From: Edolisoma coerulescens
Taxonomy: Eukaryota > Chordata > Aves > Passeriformes > Campephagidae
DNA: 64,000 nt
Assembly: GCA_013397115.1 (NCBI GenBank)
Contig: VWZW01000995.1
Location: 709,566-773,565 of the forward strand
Direction: 5' to 3'
The position numbers were made by a program, and so were the translations under genes. Of the stretch, positions 26,007 through 39,979 are shown in pieces. Under the pieces are notes generated by a model that ran no database searches, had not been told where the DNA came from, and saw only the letters and a list, made by a program, of their open reading frames with translations. The number at the start of each line of letters is the position of its first letter. The stretch's first letter is position 1.

Positions 26007-26302
26007 AGAGAACTTCTGGAAGGCCTAAATCCGGGAGAAGATCTTTGCTTCAGCCAGAAACATCAATACTACCTTTAAGTATGTCCATCCTCTCTGAAAT
26101 AGAATGTAGGCCTTCTAAATTCACATAGAGTATGTAAATAGTGCAAAATCAGAAACTTTAGAAGGGAGAAAACTTATCAGTTGTTTTTAAATGAGGTTCT
26201 CATGTCTTTTATAGGTATTTTTTTGAGGAAAGTCAAATACGTATGTAGAAAATACATGGTTAAAAGAACATTGTGTGTATAAAAGCCATGTGTGAGCTTT
26301 TG

Positions 26303-26884
26303 TATCAAAAATGGTGTGGGCAGCAGGACCAGGGCAGTGATCTTCCCCCTGTACTTGGCACTGGTGAGGTCCTCTTTGAATCCTGTGCCCAGTTCTGGGC
26401 CCCTCACTACAAGAAGGACATTGAGGGTGTTGGAGTGACTCCAGAGAAGGGCAACAAGGCTGGTGAAGGGTCTGGAACATAGGTCTTGTAGAGTGGCTGC
26501 GGGAGCTGGGGGTGTTTAGTCTGGAGAAAAAGAGACTGAGAGGGGCATTGCTCTCTACAACCACTTGACAGGAGGTTGTAGCCAGGTGGGGATCAGCCTC
26601 TGCTCCCAGGTGATCAGCGACTGGACAAGAGGAAATAGCTTCCCATTTTGCCAGGAGTTTTGATTGAATATTGGGAAAAATTTCTCCATGAAAAGCATTG
26701 TTAAGCATTGGAACAGGCTGCCTAGAGAAGTGGTTGAGCCATCTGGAGATATTTAAAAGACATGTAGATATCATGTAGAAGGCACTTAGGCATATGTCTT
26801 AATGATGGACTTGGCAGTGTGAGTTTTATGGTACAACTCAATCTTAAGGATCTTTTCAAACCTAAAGAATTCCATGATTCTTTT
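26303..26884 (+). mobile_element. CR1 LINE, 3'-terminal fragment (different subfamily from the copy at 8760)
   Basis: Begins around 'ggcagcaggaccagggcagtg' and contains the CR1 reverse-transcriptase C-terminal blocks (CAQFWAPHYKKDIEGV in one frame, broken later by frameshifts). It has the 'aggcacttaggcatatg...ttaatgatggacttggcagtg' 3' region and ends 'ccatgattct', near 26880. The 3' region differs from that of the 8760-9372 copy, so it belongs to another CR1 subfamily. A 195-codon open frame on the opposite strand is only its antisense shadow. Confidence 0.93.
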
Positions 26885-29800
26885 ATCTTTAAACACAACA
26901 CCAAGAATTATATACTCAGATAACCGAAAACATTTGTAAGCACTGTGTTCATTCTGATAATGGCACAGAGAAAGCCATCAATTTTTTTTGACATGATTAT
27001 TTATAAGTGTGATTAAGTCACTTGTGTGTTTACCATTAAAAGACAACTGTATTAGTAAATTTCTGTGCCCAGTTCTGCAGAAGTTCTCTGCCTTGAGCTT
27101 TACATGCTCATAGAAAAAAAAAGTCAGCAAGAGATTAGAGGAAGAAAAACTATCTCCAGAGAAAAGCTGTTTAGTATGGCTCCTGCTAGAATAGATTTTT
27201 CTCCATCATATTCTTTTGGCCAGTGTTTTCAGCTGAACACTCACTGGTAATGCTGCACATGACATGACTTGTCCTTGTCTACATGACTGCATCTTATATA
27301 TTTCTTTTCTTCATGAGTGTGTTTGCATGTGTTAAGGCCATACCAAAAAAGATAAAGGTGGGGATGATGGTGGTTGTTCTGAATGGAGTTTGTTTCAAAG
27401 ACTCTGTCTTCCCTATAGCTCTGTGGTTGTTGGATTCCCTATTTTTGTGGTATGTGAGCCACTGTAGTCCCTCATACAGAGGATTGTCAATACTCTGTTC
27501 CTTAGCTACTCAGTACTTTTGGGTAAACAACTTGAAATTTTGACTATGATGTGACCTTAAAAAGGATAACTGTATTTCTTCTAGTGTATTGATTATTAAG
27601 GGCTGTGAGAGGCCTGGAACCTTAACAGATAGCATTAAGTAGGAAGGACGACAGTGTCCTTTTTCTTTTAGAAAAATGTAAGTAGATGCAACCCTGAACA
27701 CACATAAGGTTGCTTAGAAAGTAGAGGAGAAGGAAAAAGCAGAAGTCAGTCTTGCACCATTGTCAGTCTTTGGACTGTTAAGGACAATATTCATTTTGGT
27801 AGAACAACTTTTCTACAGTACACACAAACCTCCTGTTTATTCACTGTCCCTTTGTCCTCAGCAAAGGGACCCAAGGCTTGTCATATATGTTCCGCAAGAC
27901 TGTGATAGAGTAATTCAGCCATTCATTAAAATGGAACAGATTTAAGCTTATGTGCTACACTCAAGAAAAGCTGAATTACTCTTGAAAGCAGGTTCAAGTT
28001 ATCATTGGCTCGCTACAGGAGAAGAGCTTGCTCCTGCCTTTGTCATAGCTGCCGAACTATTAGCACCACACAGGATTCACAGCTGGTGCTGTGAATGCAA
28101 ATACTAGTGACACTGCTGTAAAACACTTTTCTTCATTTAATGTTCCAGTAATGAGCAAGGCATGTTTAAATGGATAATTGTTTTCCTGTCAAAAATGGGT
28201 TTTGAGCATAGAATTGTTCATATTAGCTGGTTGTACCGTAATACTCCCAAGACATGTTTTCTACAATATCTTTGCTAATGGAAACTTCAAAAAGTAAATA
28301 GGTATTTTTTTGAGGAAAAAAAGGTTTTTGAAGTATGCATAGGTCCACACTGAGTGGTAGAAAATAAAGTAACTGAAACCACTAGAACAACTCAACAAAA
28401 ATGGAAACTCACCAGCTTATGTTCCATGCTTCAATAGGGCAAATGTGTACTCTGATTCTAGCACGGAAAACTGTTATGTGCTGGGGGATTGCCTGACTTC
28501 AGAAAACCTAAACAAAACATAGAAGCTTTGGTGGGTTATTCGTCCCTGTGTTTCTATGGATCTATCCAGGAAAGTGTAAAATGCTCTCTCCCACCTTTTT
28601 AACGCCCTAGAAAAATCAAAGCAGAAGCCTTGGATTTTCAGGGCTGCAATGCAAACACTTCCATAAATATGACCAATATAAGGCATGTCTGTAGGTGGTG
28701 AGTGTTAACTGGCGGTGAGTCCTTGATAATTGTGAGTTGTGTTTTCTCAGTCCACTGCTGCAGCCCTTTCTATATGACTTGCTTGCTTGCTCTGTAAACA
28801 ACCATCCTGTTCATGGGAGGTGTACAATTTTACAGGTTCATGATTTTTAAGCCCTGTAGAACTTCCCCTACAGTCTCCAATCTGCCCATAAGTTACCTCT
28901 ATGCAGAGCTGTTACCCCCACGAAAATCTGCTTTCTATTTGACTGTTGGAATTGCACAAATACACAACAGAATCTGGAATTCAATCATTCTCTTTCATTC
29001 TTAACATTGTAACTGCGACTGTAAGCTGAGCAGTTTTGACTGAAACCCATCAACAAACACATTCCAGAAACTGCTTGCAGTGAAACAGGAAACAAAATGT
29101 GCATCCTGCATATGCCTTTTGGCATTCAAAGCCAAAAGATGAAGGCCAATCATATAAATGTATCTGTGACAGGGCAAGTGCTTGAACTGCAAACAGATCT
29201 GCTGAGTAAAAGAAATAATGTGAAAAGTTACCTTCTCTGTTACCTTCTGCGAGCTGTGTGGATAGGTCTGCATAAGCTGTCTTGAAGCAACAAACTTTAC
29301 TTGTCCTACACTAATGTTCAATGTAGGCTCTGTGTGCCTAAGCAGTGACTGAGAGATGCCAGGCAACTGTTGTTATGCTGTAACTCACATTAATGACAGG
29401 CTGCCCAGAGAAAGGCTCTGCAGCCTGACAGTCATTCTTGCGCTGAGTTGTAAGCTCTGTGTCACAGGGATAAGCAACCCTTATAGTACAAATTCTTCAC
29501 AAAACTTGCATGTGCATCTTATTGACTGTGGAAATATAAAATAATTTTCAGTGCCTGACACTGTTTATATGAAACCCCAAGTCCTTACACAATTTTTGGA
29601 TTACACATTTAACCTAAAATAATTGTTTCCAAGTAGAGAAAAAACACAAAAGCTGAGGCCTAAATTGTTCCCTTTTCCCTGAAGACTGACACAAGATGCT
29701 GTCCAGCAGATGATTTACCATGGCAGTTGGTTCCTCTATGTGCAAATGGATATAGGAATTTCCTAGGAACACAGATGTCTGTAGTGTTTCATGTGTCTAC

Positions 29801-31531
29801 CTTTCCAGAAGTTTGCTTCACTTGGAAAATCCTCTGAGTCATGCTTAGAATGAATAGGGGGTATATATGATACCTGTTCAGTGACTGTTTTGTATGACTG
29901 AGCAGAAAAAAACACTTGCAGGAAACTCAAAGATTAGAAAAGACCTGACAAATGCTCAGAGCATCTCAGCAACAGTATGGCATGAAACAGACTTTACCAA
30001 TAGTGCTAACACAGGGAATTTTTTGTTTATTTCCATCTCCCAATGAATCATGTCTAGGAATTTCAGGGAGGCAGTGCCATTTCATGTGCTTGAAAATATA
30101 CAGTGGAAACTTGTATTTCCTTCTCATAATGTGAATCAGTGGCACTTTGACTCATTTAGAAACAAAAGGATGGTTGCTGAGAAACCAGCAGGAATCAGAG
30201 ATAATCAAGAAGGTAATAATCAACGTTGATTAATAGCTGGAAGGGAAAAGGGAGGAAAATGAACATCATGTCTTTGAAAGACTAAGCTCTCATCCAGATA
30301 TGGAAAGAAGTATCTTTCCTTTTAGAAAGCTGATGTTCAAGAGAACTGAGTAACATAATAGTTCGCCAATAAATGTATACTGTCAGCATTAGCATGGTGA
30401 AATAATGGTGATTGTTGTTTGTACAGCATTGACTCTAACCAGCCGTAACAGAAAAAACTCAGTCCTCTAATAGACAAATCCCTAAAGCTGGCTATAGCAC
30501 TCAGCAGCAGAAACATGTCCAAACCACATGCTGGATGACATCATATCTTTTAGAAAAGTGCCAACGACTATTTAGGCATTATAACAATACATCTGTTTAG
30601 AATTTATGTGCTTTAAAATTAGTTGCATACCAGGACTGCCTTTCTTTTGAATTTTTAGGGCTTGGTTAGGGTTCTTTTAATGAGATGTAGTTGTTCAAGA
30701 GCCCTATAAGGCATGGCAAATGTTACTATTTCACTTGTCAAATTGAAGACCAAATCTCAGGTACTCAAAGTAGTCTACATACTGTATAAGTAGCTGTTCA
30801 GGTAGGAAATTCTGAGTAAAAATTATTTTTCTTGAATTGCACAGTCGTTTGTTTCTGGATCCAGAAACAGGTCACAAACACACGGTAGTGTCAGTGATTC
30901 CAAGTGTGCTCTTGATCTGTTCCGAAACTCCTAGGTCTGTATATGCATTTAGAGTAAAGAGAATGAAAAGTGAAAGGTTTTAGAAAGACTCCCAATCTCA
31001 TGCATTTCTAGCCCTCCAGGAGAATGCTTGATGAAGTTTCTGGGGAAATTAAAATTGTAGATCAAGCAGAAAGATTTTGCCTAGCTGTTTGTTTACTCAG
31101 GACTACAAGATTACAGTTCCTTGAATGTTTGGTTCCAGATCCCTGGCTTTTAAACACACAAACTGCAGAAGTAAGGCTGTAAAGGTAAAAGCAAGGGTCC
31201 ATTCAGCCAAACAGGGGATGTTCATTGGAGAAGAATGTAAGAAAAGGGAAAGATGCTATTTCCCAGTTTCCAGCAATCCACATGATAGAGATTGTCTCAG
31301 AGGAGTCAGAATGTTCTCTGACCTAAGAGATTCTGGTAAGAATGAAAATCTCACAAATGACAACCTTACTGTTTTATCTTCATGGTGACTCCCTGTTGTA
31401 TGCATTTCAATTTTCTACTGGTTTGGGCTGCAGTGAGAATTTCTGCCCATAAATTTTCCTGGCAAAGAAAAGAGCAGTTGAAAGTTTGGGCTTAAGATGA
31501 ATCCTTCTCTTCTCCTTTAAAGTGAAAGCAA

Positions 31532-31532
31532 N
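31532..31532. other. Single ambiguous base (N)
   Basis: One N lies in unique intronic sequence. The flanks are not duplicated, so it is probably a simple uncalled base, unlike the N at 45355. Confidence 0.95.
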
Positions 31533-33493
31533 AGTTTCTTGAAATACTTTATAAAATTGTCTTTGGACAGGCACGTGTCACAGTAGCAGTCACATCCAGA
31601 CCCAAAAGTTTTGAGTAAAAAACAATGCTAAATTTAGTATTCAGGTTGTGTTGTAACTGGAGCTGGTTGAGTATCAGTTAACTAACAAGAAATATTTTTG
31701 CCACAAAGATCACAGACATTTGTAAATGTCTCAAGGCATGGCAAAAGGTGTCAAGAAACTAAATTTAAAAAAAAAAGGTACAATCATCTAATTGTCTTCT
31801 GAGAAACCAACAGCAGAAAAAGAGAAAAAAAGGAAAAAACCCAAACACAACTGAAGCTCGTTGACTCAAAGAAACTAGGTTATTCGCTCATGTGGACATT
31901 TGCCACCAGCATTGTGACAAAGTTTTAGTTTTGCATAGTTTGTGCCTCCCACAGATAATTGGGTTGCAGGACAATGAGGACATCTTTCTAAAGATTCAGC
32001 TGCTTGCATGTGAGCTGAGAAGTTTTACAGTAAGGCAAGCAATGATGTATATATTCAAGATGAAAAAAATATCACATGGAATATAGCTTTAGCTAAAATG
32101 AAGGTTTTCCTTGTAATCTCTCCTGTCATCTGCCCAAGCTTACCCTAGCATGTCTCCTATTATAAGGCCTCAGCCGTTAAAGCGCACAAAAGTTCTTTTC
32201 ATTCCATTTACAATATGTCTTAACAGTTCCTCTTTAAATAAACTTTAAAAATCTTTTAATTCTCAAAGTGAATGCTGGGGACAACAGGACCTTCCTTGAT
32301 TTTTTTGAGCAGGCTTTTGTGTATGTGTGTTTTTATAGGGCTAATTAACAAAAGCTATATTTGTTGTATTGGGATCCTATGTTGCTGGTAGTGCAATTTC
32401 CCCTGACATTTTTTATCATCAGGCTGGGTTTCATAAATATAGGGCAAACAGAGTCAGGCTCTAAATGTCATTGACTTTCAGTGATATTTTTGAATCTAAA
32501 ATCTGAATCTTTTATAAAACTTTTCTGAGACAGGCTGATTCTATATGGTGTAACTGGGAGCATTAAACTAATGATTTCTGTCATTGGAAGAATTTCAGAG
32601 TGTACAGGCCAAAACTAAGAAATAGATGAAAAAACCCAAACATTCTTTTCACAGCTGCAGTTTGTATTCACTGCTTAGCCAAAAGTGTCCTAAAGGTCAC
32701 AGAAAATTTCTTGAACAGGTGGGATCCTCAGACATACACCAGTACTATTGTAGTGCACCAAACCCTGTTTATAGGATGTGTAGCATGGGACAACAAAACT
32801 GGATTTCTGCTTTGACAAAAAGTTCTGTGTCAGGCAGCTGCAGAGATCATGGAAAAAAAAAATTACAGCCACCTTTGAAAGCTATTTCAACTCTTCCTTA
32901 TCCTGCAGTTAAACTCATAAAAGCTCACTGGAAATAGCAACAACTAATGAACTGTACCTCATCATGGGGATATATAGCTATGGAGGCCACAAATGGATTT
33001 AAAGGTCTTATTAAAATACTGTTCCTTTAGAGAATTCAGAGTCCCCATTTCTTTTAATAGTTTGACTTTTGGAATATTACATTTTTGAACTAAACAAGTC
33101 CTTTTCAGTCTTACTGCATGTTACCTATTGTAATAATGTAATCTGTTCCCTGTTAAATTTCTGGCCCCAGGCTACAAGACAGATATTTACAAATATTTCC
33201 AGTGATACCTAGCTTTCAGTCTTCCAGCAATGAGGAAGCAAACTGTCCAGTGTCAAAGTCATATTCTGCCTTCACCAAGGTACCTGGCTGAGCAGGTACC
33301 TAAGTTATCTGCATCCCTGAATCTGTTTCCAGTCTCTAGGCTGTGCTGTTGGATGGAAGTGCAAGTGTTGCGCATTCCTCTCTCACTGTTGGGGAAGGAA
33401 TTGCTCTGTGAACCTGTCAAGATACCTGTAATCTGTAGCGTTTGGTCTAGGTCTGGTACCTAAGTTACTCTGTCAAAGTACTCCTATAGCTGT

Positions 33494-33538
33494 TGTACTG
33501 TACAACTCCAGGTGGGAGCTGTACAGTACAACTCCAGG
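33494..33538. repeat. Two 19-bp tandem repeats with palindromic cores
   Basis: Copies at 33494-33512 and 33520-33538 differ at one base (TGTACTGTAC... versus TGTACAGTAC...ACTCCAGG). Each begins with a 9-bp imperfect palindrome around GTAC. Function unknown; it may be replication slippage. Confidence 0.75.
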
Positions 33539-33707
33539 GTGGTTGATAGGAACAGGCCTCCTCACCTCCTAAAGTGATCATGTTTAAATCGCACCCTAGC
33601 AGCTCTAGTATAAATGTGCTCCTTGAAGGCTATGAGTGCAGCATGGTAAGACAGTGAGCTCTCTGGCACTGATCCTCAGATTTGGAGCTGTACTGGACAA
33701 AATTAGA

Positions 33708-36262
33708 GAGTCACAGAATAATTTAGGCTAGAAAAGACCTCTTGAGATCATCTGGTCTAACCTCTCTGCTCAAAGCAGGGCCATGTAGAGCAGGTTATCC
33801 AGTCCATGGATGGAGACGCCACAACCTTTCTGGGCAACCTGTTGCAGTCCTCAACCACCTTCAGAACAAAAAATCGTTTTGTTGTGGTCAGGTAGTATTT
33901 CATGTCTTAATTTGTGCTGGTTGCATCTTATCCTGCAGGCTGGTCTATGGAGAAGAATCTGCCCCCTCATCATCATTCCTTCTCATCAGGTATTCATACA
34001 CATAGATAAGATCCCCTGAGTCTTCTGTTTCCAAAGCAAAGAGTCCTGCCTCTGAGCTTCTCTGCGTATGAGAGATGTTCTAATCCCTTCATCCATTATC
34101 TTTGGCGCCCTGCACTTGACACAGTTCAGTTAAATCTATGCCTTTCTTCTGCTGAGGAGCCCAGAACTGGACTGAGCACTCAGGTGCAGCCTCACCAGGG
34201 CTGAGTAGAGGGAAGGATCACCTCCTTTGACCTGCTGCTAGTGCTGTCCTTAATGCAGCCAAGGATGCTGTTGGCCTTTTTCACCCTGAGAGCATACTGT
34301 TCACCTATGGTCATCTTGGTCTGCCAGAACCCAAATGTCCTCTTCAGCAAAGCTGCTTTCCAGCCACTCAGCTGCCAGAATGTACTTGTGCCTTAGTTGT
34401 TCCTCCCCAGGAATACTGTGCAATTACCCGTGCTGAACTTAATGAGATTTCTCTCTGCCTATTTTTCCAACCTTTTTAGGTCCCTCTGAACAGCACTGCA
34501 CCCACATGATTTATCAGTCACTCCTCCCAGCTTTGTGTCATGTGCAAACTTCTTGAGGGTATACTCTGACCCAGTGTCCCAGGTCATCAGTGGAAAGGTT
34601 AAACTGTACTGGCCCCAGTATTGAGCCTTGAGATACAGAGGTACTGACTTGCCTCCAACTGGATTTCAAGCCACTGGTAGTAACTCTTTGGTCCCAGCAG
34701 CTCAGCCCGTTTTCAACCCACGTCATTGTCCACTTTTCTAACACGCACTTTGTCAGCTTGTCTTTGATGGCAGAGATACAATGACTTCACTGGAGTCAAG
34801 TTAAAGAACATCAGCTGCTCTCCCCATTTTATTTGCCTAGCTAGTGACCTCATTGTAAAAGCCATCAGGTTGGACAAGTGTGTTTTCCCCTCATAAATAC
34901 GTGCTGACTACTCTCAATAAACTTCCTGGCCTTCATGTATTTGAAAATGTGTTTCAGGAAGATTTTCTCCCAACAGCTTCCCAAAGACCGAGGTGAGGCT
35001 GTGTATCCTGGAGTTCCCCACATTTGCAACTCACCCTTCTTGAAGACAGAAGTGATCTTTGCTTTCTCCCTGTCTCTAGGAACATCCCTCAACCACCATG
35101 ACCTTTCAAATGTAATCAAGAGTGGCCTTGCACTAACAGTTCCCTCAGCACTTTTGGGCGCATCCATTCAGGTCCCATGGATTTATGCATCTCAAATATG
35201 CTTAACCTTCCCCTAAGCCAGTCCTCTTCCACTGAGGGTAATTATTCTTTTTTCCATACTTTCCCTCTGGTCTTAGAGGCCTTGAATTTCTAAAGGCCAG
35301 TCTTATTAGTAAAGACTGAGCCTAGGAGGGCTCTGACTTTTCTGTGTCATTTATCACCACTTCCCATGCTCCATTCAGCAGCAGACCCATATTTTCATTT
35401 GTTTTTCTTTTGCTGTTTGTATACTTTTAAAATCCTTCATTGTTGCTGTTCACATACCTTCCAGGATTCAGCTCCTGTTAGGAGCAATATGCTCACTGCA
35501 CATCCATGCAGGCCTCCTGGAAGATTTTCCTGATTGATTTCATACTTGTCCAGACAGACCTTTCTTGAGCTCCGGGAGGTGATCCTTGCATATCAGCCAG
35601 CCCTACTGGAATCGTCTTCTCCATAGGATTTTATCCCATGGCATTCTTCCAAACAGAGCCCCGAAGAGATGGAAATGGTTTTTGTGTAATCCAACACTGT
35701 GGTCTTGATTTTGGTCTTCTTATCTCCTTCTAGGATCTGCCCTCCACCACTTTTATAGTCACTGCAGCCAAGTCAGCCTCTAACTTTCATGTTTCCCAAC
35801 AGTTGTTCCATCTTCTTTAAGTATCAGACTTGGCTGAGCACCTTTCCTTCTGGCCTCCTCCACTGTGTGTTCCAGGAGGTTACAGTACACTCAAGAAGTA
35901 TCCTAGATTACTTGAGTCCTGCTGGACTGTCCTTCCAGGAGATCTTAAGGGTGTTAAGGCTACCCTTGAGGACCAGAGGTTGTGACTCTTAAACTTCTGC
36001 TTTGCTGAACGTGTTACCTACTTTTGCTGAGCGGGCAAGCTATAGCATGTTCCCACCGTAACAGTGCCCGTGTTGGTCTGCCCACTAATCTTGATGCAGA
36101 AGCTCTTCACTGACTCCTGTCCTGTCCCAAGGCAGAGCTGTTTGCATTTCAAATGCTCTCATGCAGCAGGTGGCTCCCACATCACCGTGCCTGCCTCTCC
36201 TTCCTTAAAAGCCCACATCCCTTCATTGCAGTCTGATAACCATTCCATCAATGTTTATAATG
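33708..36262 (-). mobile_element. Long antisense CR1 LINE with decayed endonuclease and reverse transcriptase
   Basis: The longest CR1 in the window, about 2.5 kb, read on the - strand. Its 3' end is at 33708 (complement of the GATTCTGTGA-type terminus) and its 5' part near 36262. Fragments of ORF2 are readable in order. Endonuclease-region sequence lies around 35880-36262. The reverse-transcriptase block at about 34865-35167 includes VPRDREKAKITSVFKKG and the SQHVF...GKH motif. The block at about 34538-34744 includes QGSILGPVQFNLSTDDL. Frameshifts and stops separate the blocks, and the catalytic YADD-like region is not intact, so the element is dead. The 5' limit is approximate. Confidence 0.9.
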
Positions 36263-38824
36263 TGGTCACTTAGAACAAGTGTTATGATTTCTGATGTGCA
36301 TGTAACTACATTTTAGATGGCATTTTGTGGTATGACCCTGAATCTGACCCTGCCTAAATGTTCTCTGCTGTATGTGGTGGATGTCAACCCCCTTCTTCCA
36401 AAACCCCTTGAGGCAGTGTAGCTGACAGCTGCTGGGAGACACAGGCGGGTGGCTCTGGGGAGGGATAACAGAAACTGTGGCAAGCAAAATCCATTTCTGT
36501 AAAACCGCTCAGAGTGTAGCTTCTTATACACACTTTCTTGTTCAGAAAATACATTTGGATGATATGTCTTGTAGGCAAAGAGAAAAAGAAAGGATGGAAA
36601 TACAGATTACAAATCAAATCACAGATAAATTTAAAATTATTTAAAACTGAAAATTGCCTTCACTGTAGTGTGGCTGACTACAAAAACTAGAATACTGACC
36701 ATCAGACTTACTAGTTTCAGATTATTTTTGCTTTTCTTTTTCTTCATAATATTTTCTTCTTGAATAAAACAAATAATATCTTGTTTATATTTTCTCTCTT
36801 CTTGGCTGCTATATGTTCCCAGCATTCTCCTCTATAATGTATATATTCATCTGGTCTAGATTTATTCAGCCAGATAGGAATTCAGAGCTGTTATCTTCCA
36901 CCATCAATTCTGTTACCCAGTGACTAAAGTTTTGACTTTGTCAGAATATGATCCCAAAAAAGGCAAGTAGCTTGTCTTCCTGGGGGAACTTCCTATACTC
37001 TTTGCAGAGCAAAATGGACACTGCTTTCTTTTTTAAACTTCCTATTGTTAATTCCTGTTGACTGAGATAGACAAAGAAATGAGTGTGAGGCCTCTCAGCT
37101 GCAGACCCCAGCCACTAATTCAACCAATCAGCCTCTGCAGGCTTTGGCAGATGGTTCTTTCTTAGTACTGCACCTTTAATGGCCCATTTCCCCTTGTTGG
37201 CCAGGGACAAGCTGTAAAATTACCTAATGGTACCTAAAGATACCTATTAAACTTATCATCTGCATACCACATTTGAACTCCACACAGTGCTTTTTTTCTA
37301 ACATGATTATTCCAAGAGAGATAGCCACTAAGCTTCCAATTTATATTTCACTTGCTTTTTAACATCATCCACATTTTGAATTGGGTTTTTGCTTTTTTTT
37401 TTTTGTTTTCTTAAGCAGAAGCATGAAACTCTCTTAATGTTTACTTTTAATGTTGGTGTTCTCAAAGGAAAATGAAAAGCTTGGAGTAGCTTTTAAATTC
37501 TCAGAAATTATTAATGATTTCATCATGTGACTATGTGAATGACAGAAACACAAGGTTCTTTGGATAAGCCTTGTACTGGATGCTGAGAATGTATAAGAGG
37601 CAGCGCACGATTCAGGGCAATAGACAATCTCAATCTAAGGCCATACACAGCATTAACTTCCAGGAATGTGGTGAAACTTTACTGCCTGAAGGAATAAAGT
37701 AAAGGACAGTAGGAAAGTTTTAAGACTTTTCTATGATCTTGAAAGTGGGAGGAGATGTTCACAAAAGTCTTACACAGCGAGGGCACCAGATTATTCTTGG
37801 TGATGCAATACACCTGAGCACTAAGTTGAAATAGCAGAAAATGGCTGAACTGCCAAATGAATAACTGCCAAAGAAAGTCAAACAGGCCAAGGTGTTATGA
37901 GTGGTTGAGCTAAAAGAATAAAGAGCAAGAACCCAGAGAATGCTGAAATATATTGTACTCAGCTTCAGTAGCCACTGAAATTGGTCATCCAAGAATAATC
38001 TAAGCATTCATGTTCATGAGGTACTACTGCAGGTAATGGAACAGTTAACTTTCTTACTGTTGCCTTACTTTAGAATTGGATGAGGGACGCCAACTTAGAG
38101 AAGGACTCAGTTTGTATTAATCTGTAATTAATCCGTAAAAGAGAAAATTTTACTCTGGTGAAATCAGGGTGCCTCCCTTTCTCAGCTGAATTTGATGATA
38201 GAGCAAATCAACTTATTTTTGGCTAGTTATGTCTTAAAATAACCCTTTTATTTGTTCTCTTCCAAAACTTTGGATCCAGTTGTGCATTTGATGTTTATTG
38301 ACTATTTTTGTTTTACTTAGCCCATGAATCTTGCAAAAAGCGTTGGTGTAGGTCAAGTTATTGCATCTTTTGAAATTGTTTCTGTAACTGTCCTTTGCTA
38401 ATGATGTTAATATATTATTATTCTGCTTAGGTTTTTTCTTTAAAAGAGGTAGAACACTCTTGCTTATTGATTTTCCAGACTCGTTTGCAATGAAATTAGT
38501 GGCAAAGCTTTCTTTGATTTCCCGGTACCAGATAGATCCATGGCATCTAAAGAGTCAGATCTTATCTATTAATGACATACTGGAATAATCTGTTTAAATG
38601 ATAGTAGCTCCTTTTGCACAGACAATAGTAGGTTTTTAGTGCCTTGTAAATCCAAGCATCTTTGGCCTGGCCTATACTTTAAGAGTAAACATAAATCTTA
38701 TGGGGCATATACAATCAAAATATTCAAATTCTCTTTATATGGTTTTTGTTCCTGGTTTGAAATTATGCTGGATCCAAAACCTGTCAGTCAATGATAGCTT
38801 TTCTGCAGCCTTCCCTGTTATGCC

Positions 38825-38860
38825 TGTGTGTGGATTTGTGTGTGTGTGTGCATGTGTGTG
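38825..38860. repeat. (TG)n microsatellite, interrupted
   Basis: Alternating TG runs are broken by GGATT and CA interruptions. The complement gives a His/Thr-rich pseudo-ORF at 38735-38971 that is not a gene. Confidence 0.9.
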
Positions 38861-39952
38861 CCTGCTGATATAACCTGAAGTTTCTTGGAAAGTGCTGTCA
38901 GTGTGAAGAGTGCAAAGTCCTGAGTACTCTGGTTCCTTTTCCAGAATGATTTGAAATGGCTTTCCTTTCATGAATCATCTCTTGATATGCACTGAGAATA
39001 TTTTCACACATACAAGCTTCCTAAGTCAGCACAAAGGGTCTGAAAATTCCTTGCATTAGAGGACATAAGGGCTGCGATGTGAGGAGTTAGAACTGCCTAT
39101 TTCTTCTAATGGCCCACTGAAAATGAATTTAGCACACTAATCATCTTAAGAACAAAATTTTCTTTTGTGATATTAACCTGTCAACTACAACTGCTTGTTA
39201 ATGTCATGCTGAACTTTGTCAGATGTGGGGTCTGTGTTTTTCAGTTAACTGCTGGAATATCTGTGTGCTGCAGACAGGAGGTCTGGTTCTGAATGCATCA
39301 CCAAGACTGTGCTGCTTGCTACTTCTGATAATGTTTCATCTTGCTGCTTCTTGCAGCCCTTCTAGAGAGGGGCTCTTAGAACAGCATGTGTCTTCCAGTG
39401 TCCCTGTGAAATAACTGGGCAACCAGGATGTTTGTTTCCTGAAGACATCTGGAGTTAAGGAAAATAAAAGCTGTGCTGTGGTGCACTCAGCATGGAAAGC
39501 CAAAACCACATCATTGCCCAGAAATTGTCAGTTCATGGTAAGCATTGTATGAACCAGGCTATTAACAAGTAGGGAGGAATGTTTTTCCATTGATAACTTG
39601 GCCATGCCCCAGTGTTGTACAAAAGTACATACTTTTTCCTTATGTTCATTCAATGGGTTAATAAACTCTCTTTTCCCTTCCTAAGCTGTTACACTGCCAA
39701 ATAGCTGCTATATTTTCTGTCCCAGAAGAGGCTGCATTTTGTTCACTGGCACTATAGTTTCGGCTCTCTGAAGTATTCTAATAGTTTTCCAAGCTAATTT
39801 AGAATATATATATATGTAAGTGCCATACAGACTTACTCAAACACAGCAATCCAACAAATCTAATTTTGTTGCTATGGTGAAAATGGATCTTCCAGGGCAG
39901 ATGAGTTCTACTAACACATCATCATGACTCTGCAGCTTTTTATGGCAGTGTT

Positions 39953-39979
39953 CTCTGTAACTCTTCAAGAGTTACAGAG
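39953..39979. repeat. 27-bp palindrome with 13-bp perfect arms
   Basis: CTCTGTAACTCTT is followed after a single C by AAGAGTTACAGAG, its exact reverse complement. The next bases outward do not pair. It could form a hairpin or cruciform. There is no T-run that would suggest a Pol III terminator and no transposon features around it. Confidence 0.9.

Noticed and set aside
26187..26774. 195-codon open frame on the - strand, the longest in the window
   Set aside because: It is the antisense of a CR1 fragment plus unique flank, with no recognisable domain.
29001..29366. 121-codon open frame on the - strand
   Set aside because: No recognisable domain. A weak resemblance of 29395-29420 to CR1 ('ggctgcccagag') is too short to call.
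37759..38007. 82-codon hydrophobic open frame on the - strand
   Set aside because: It looks membrane-like, but has no homology I recognise, no promoter or splice context, and chance length.
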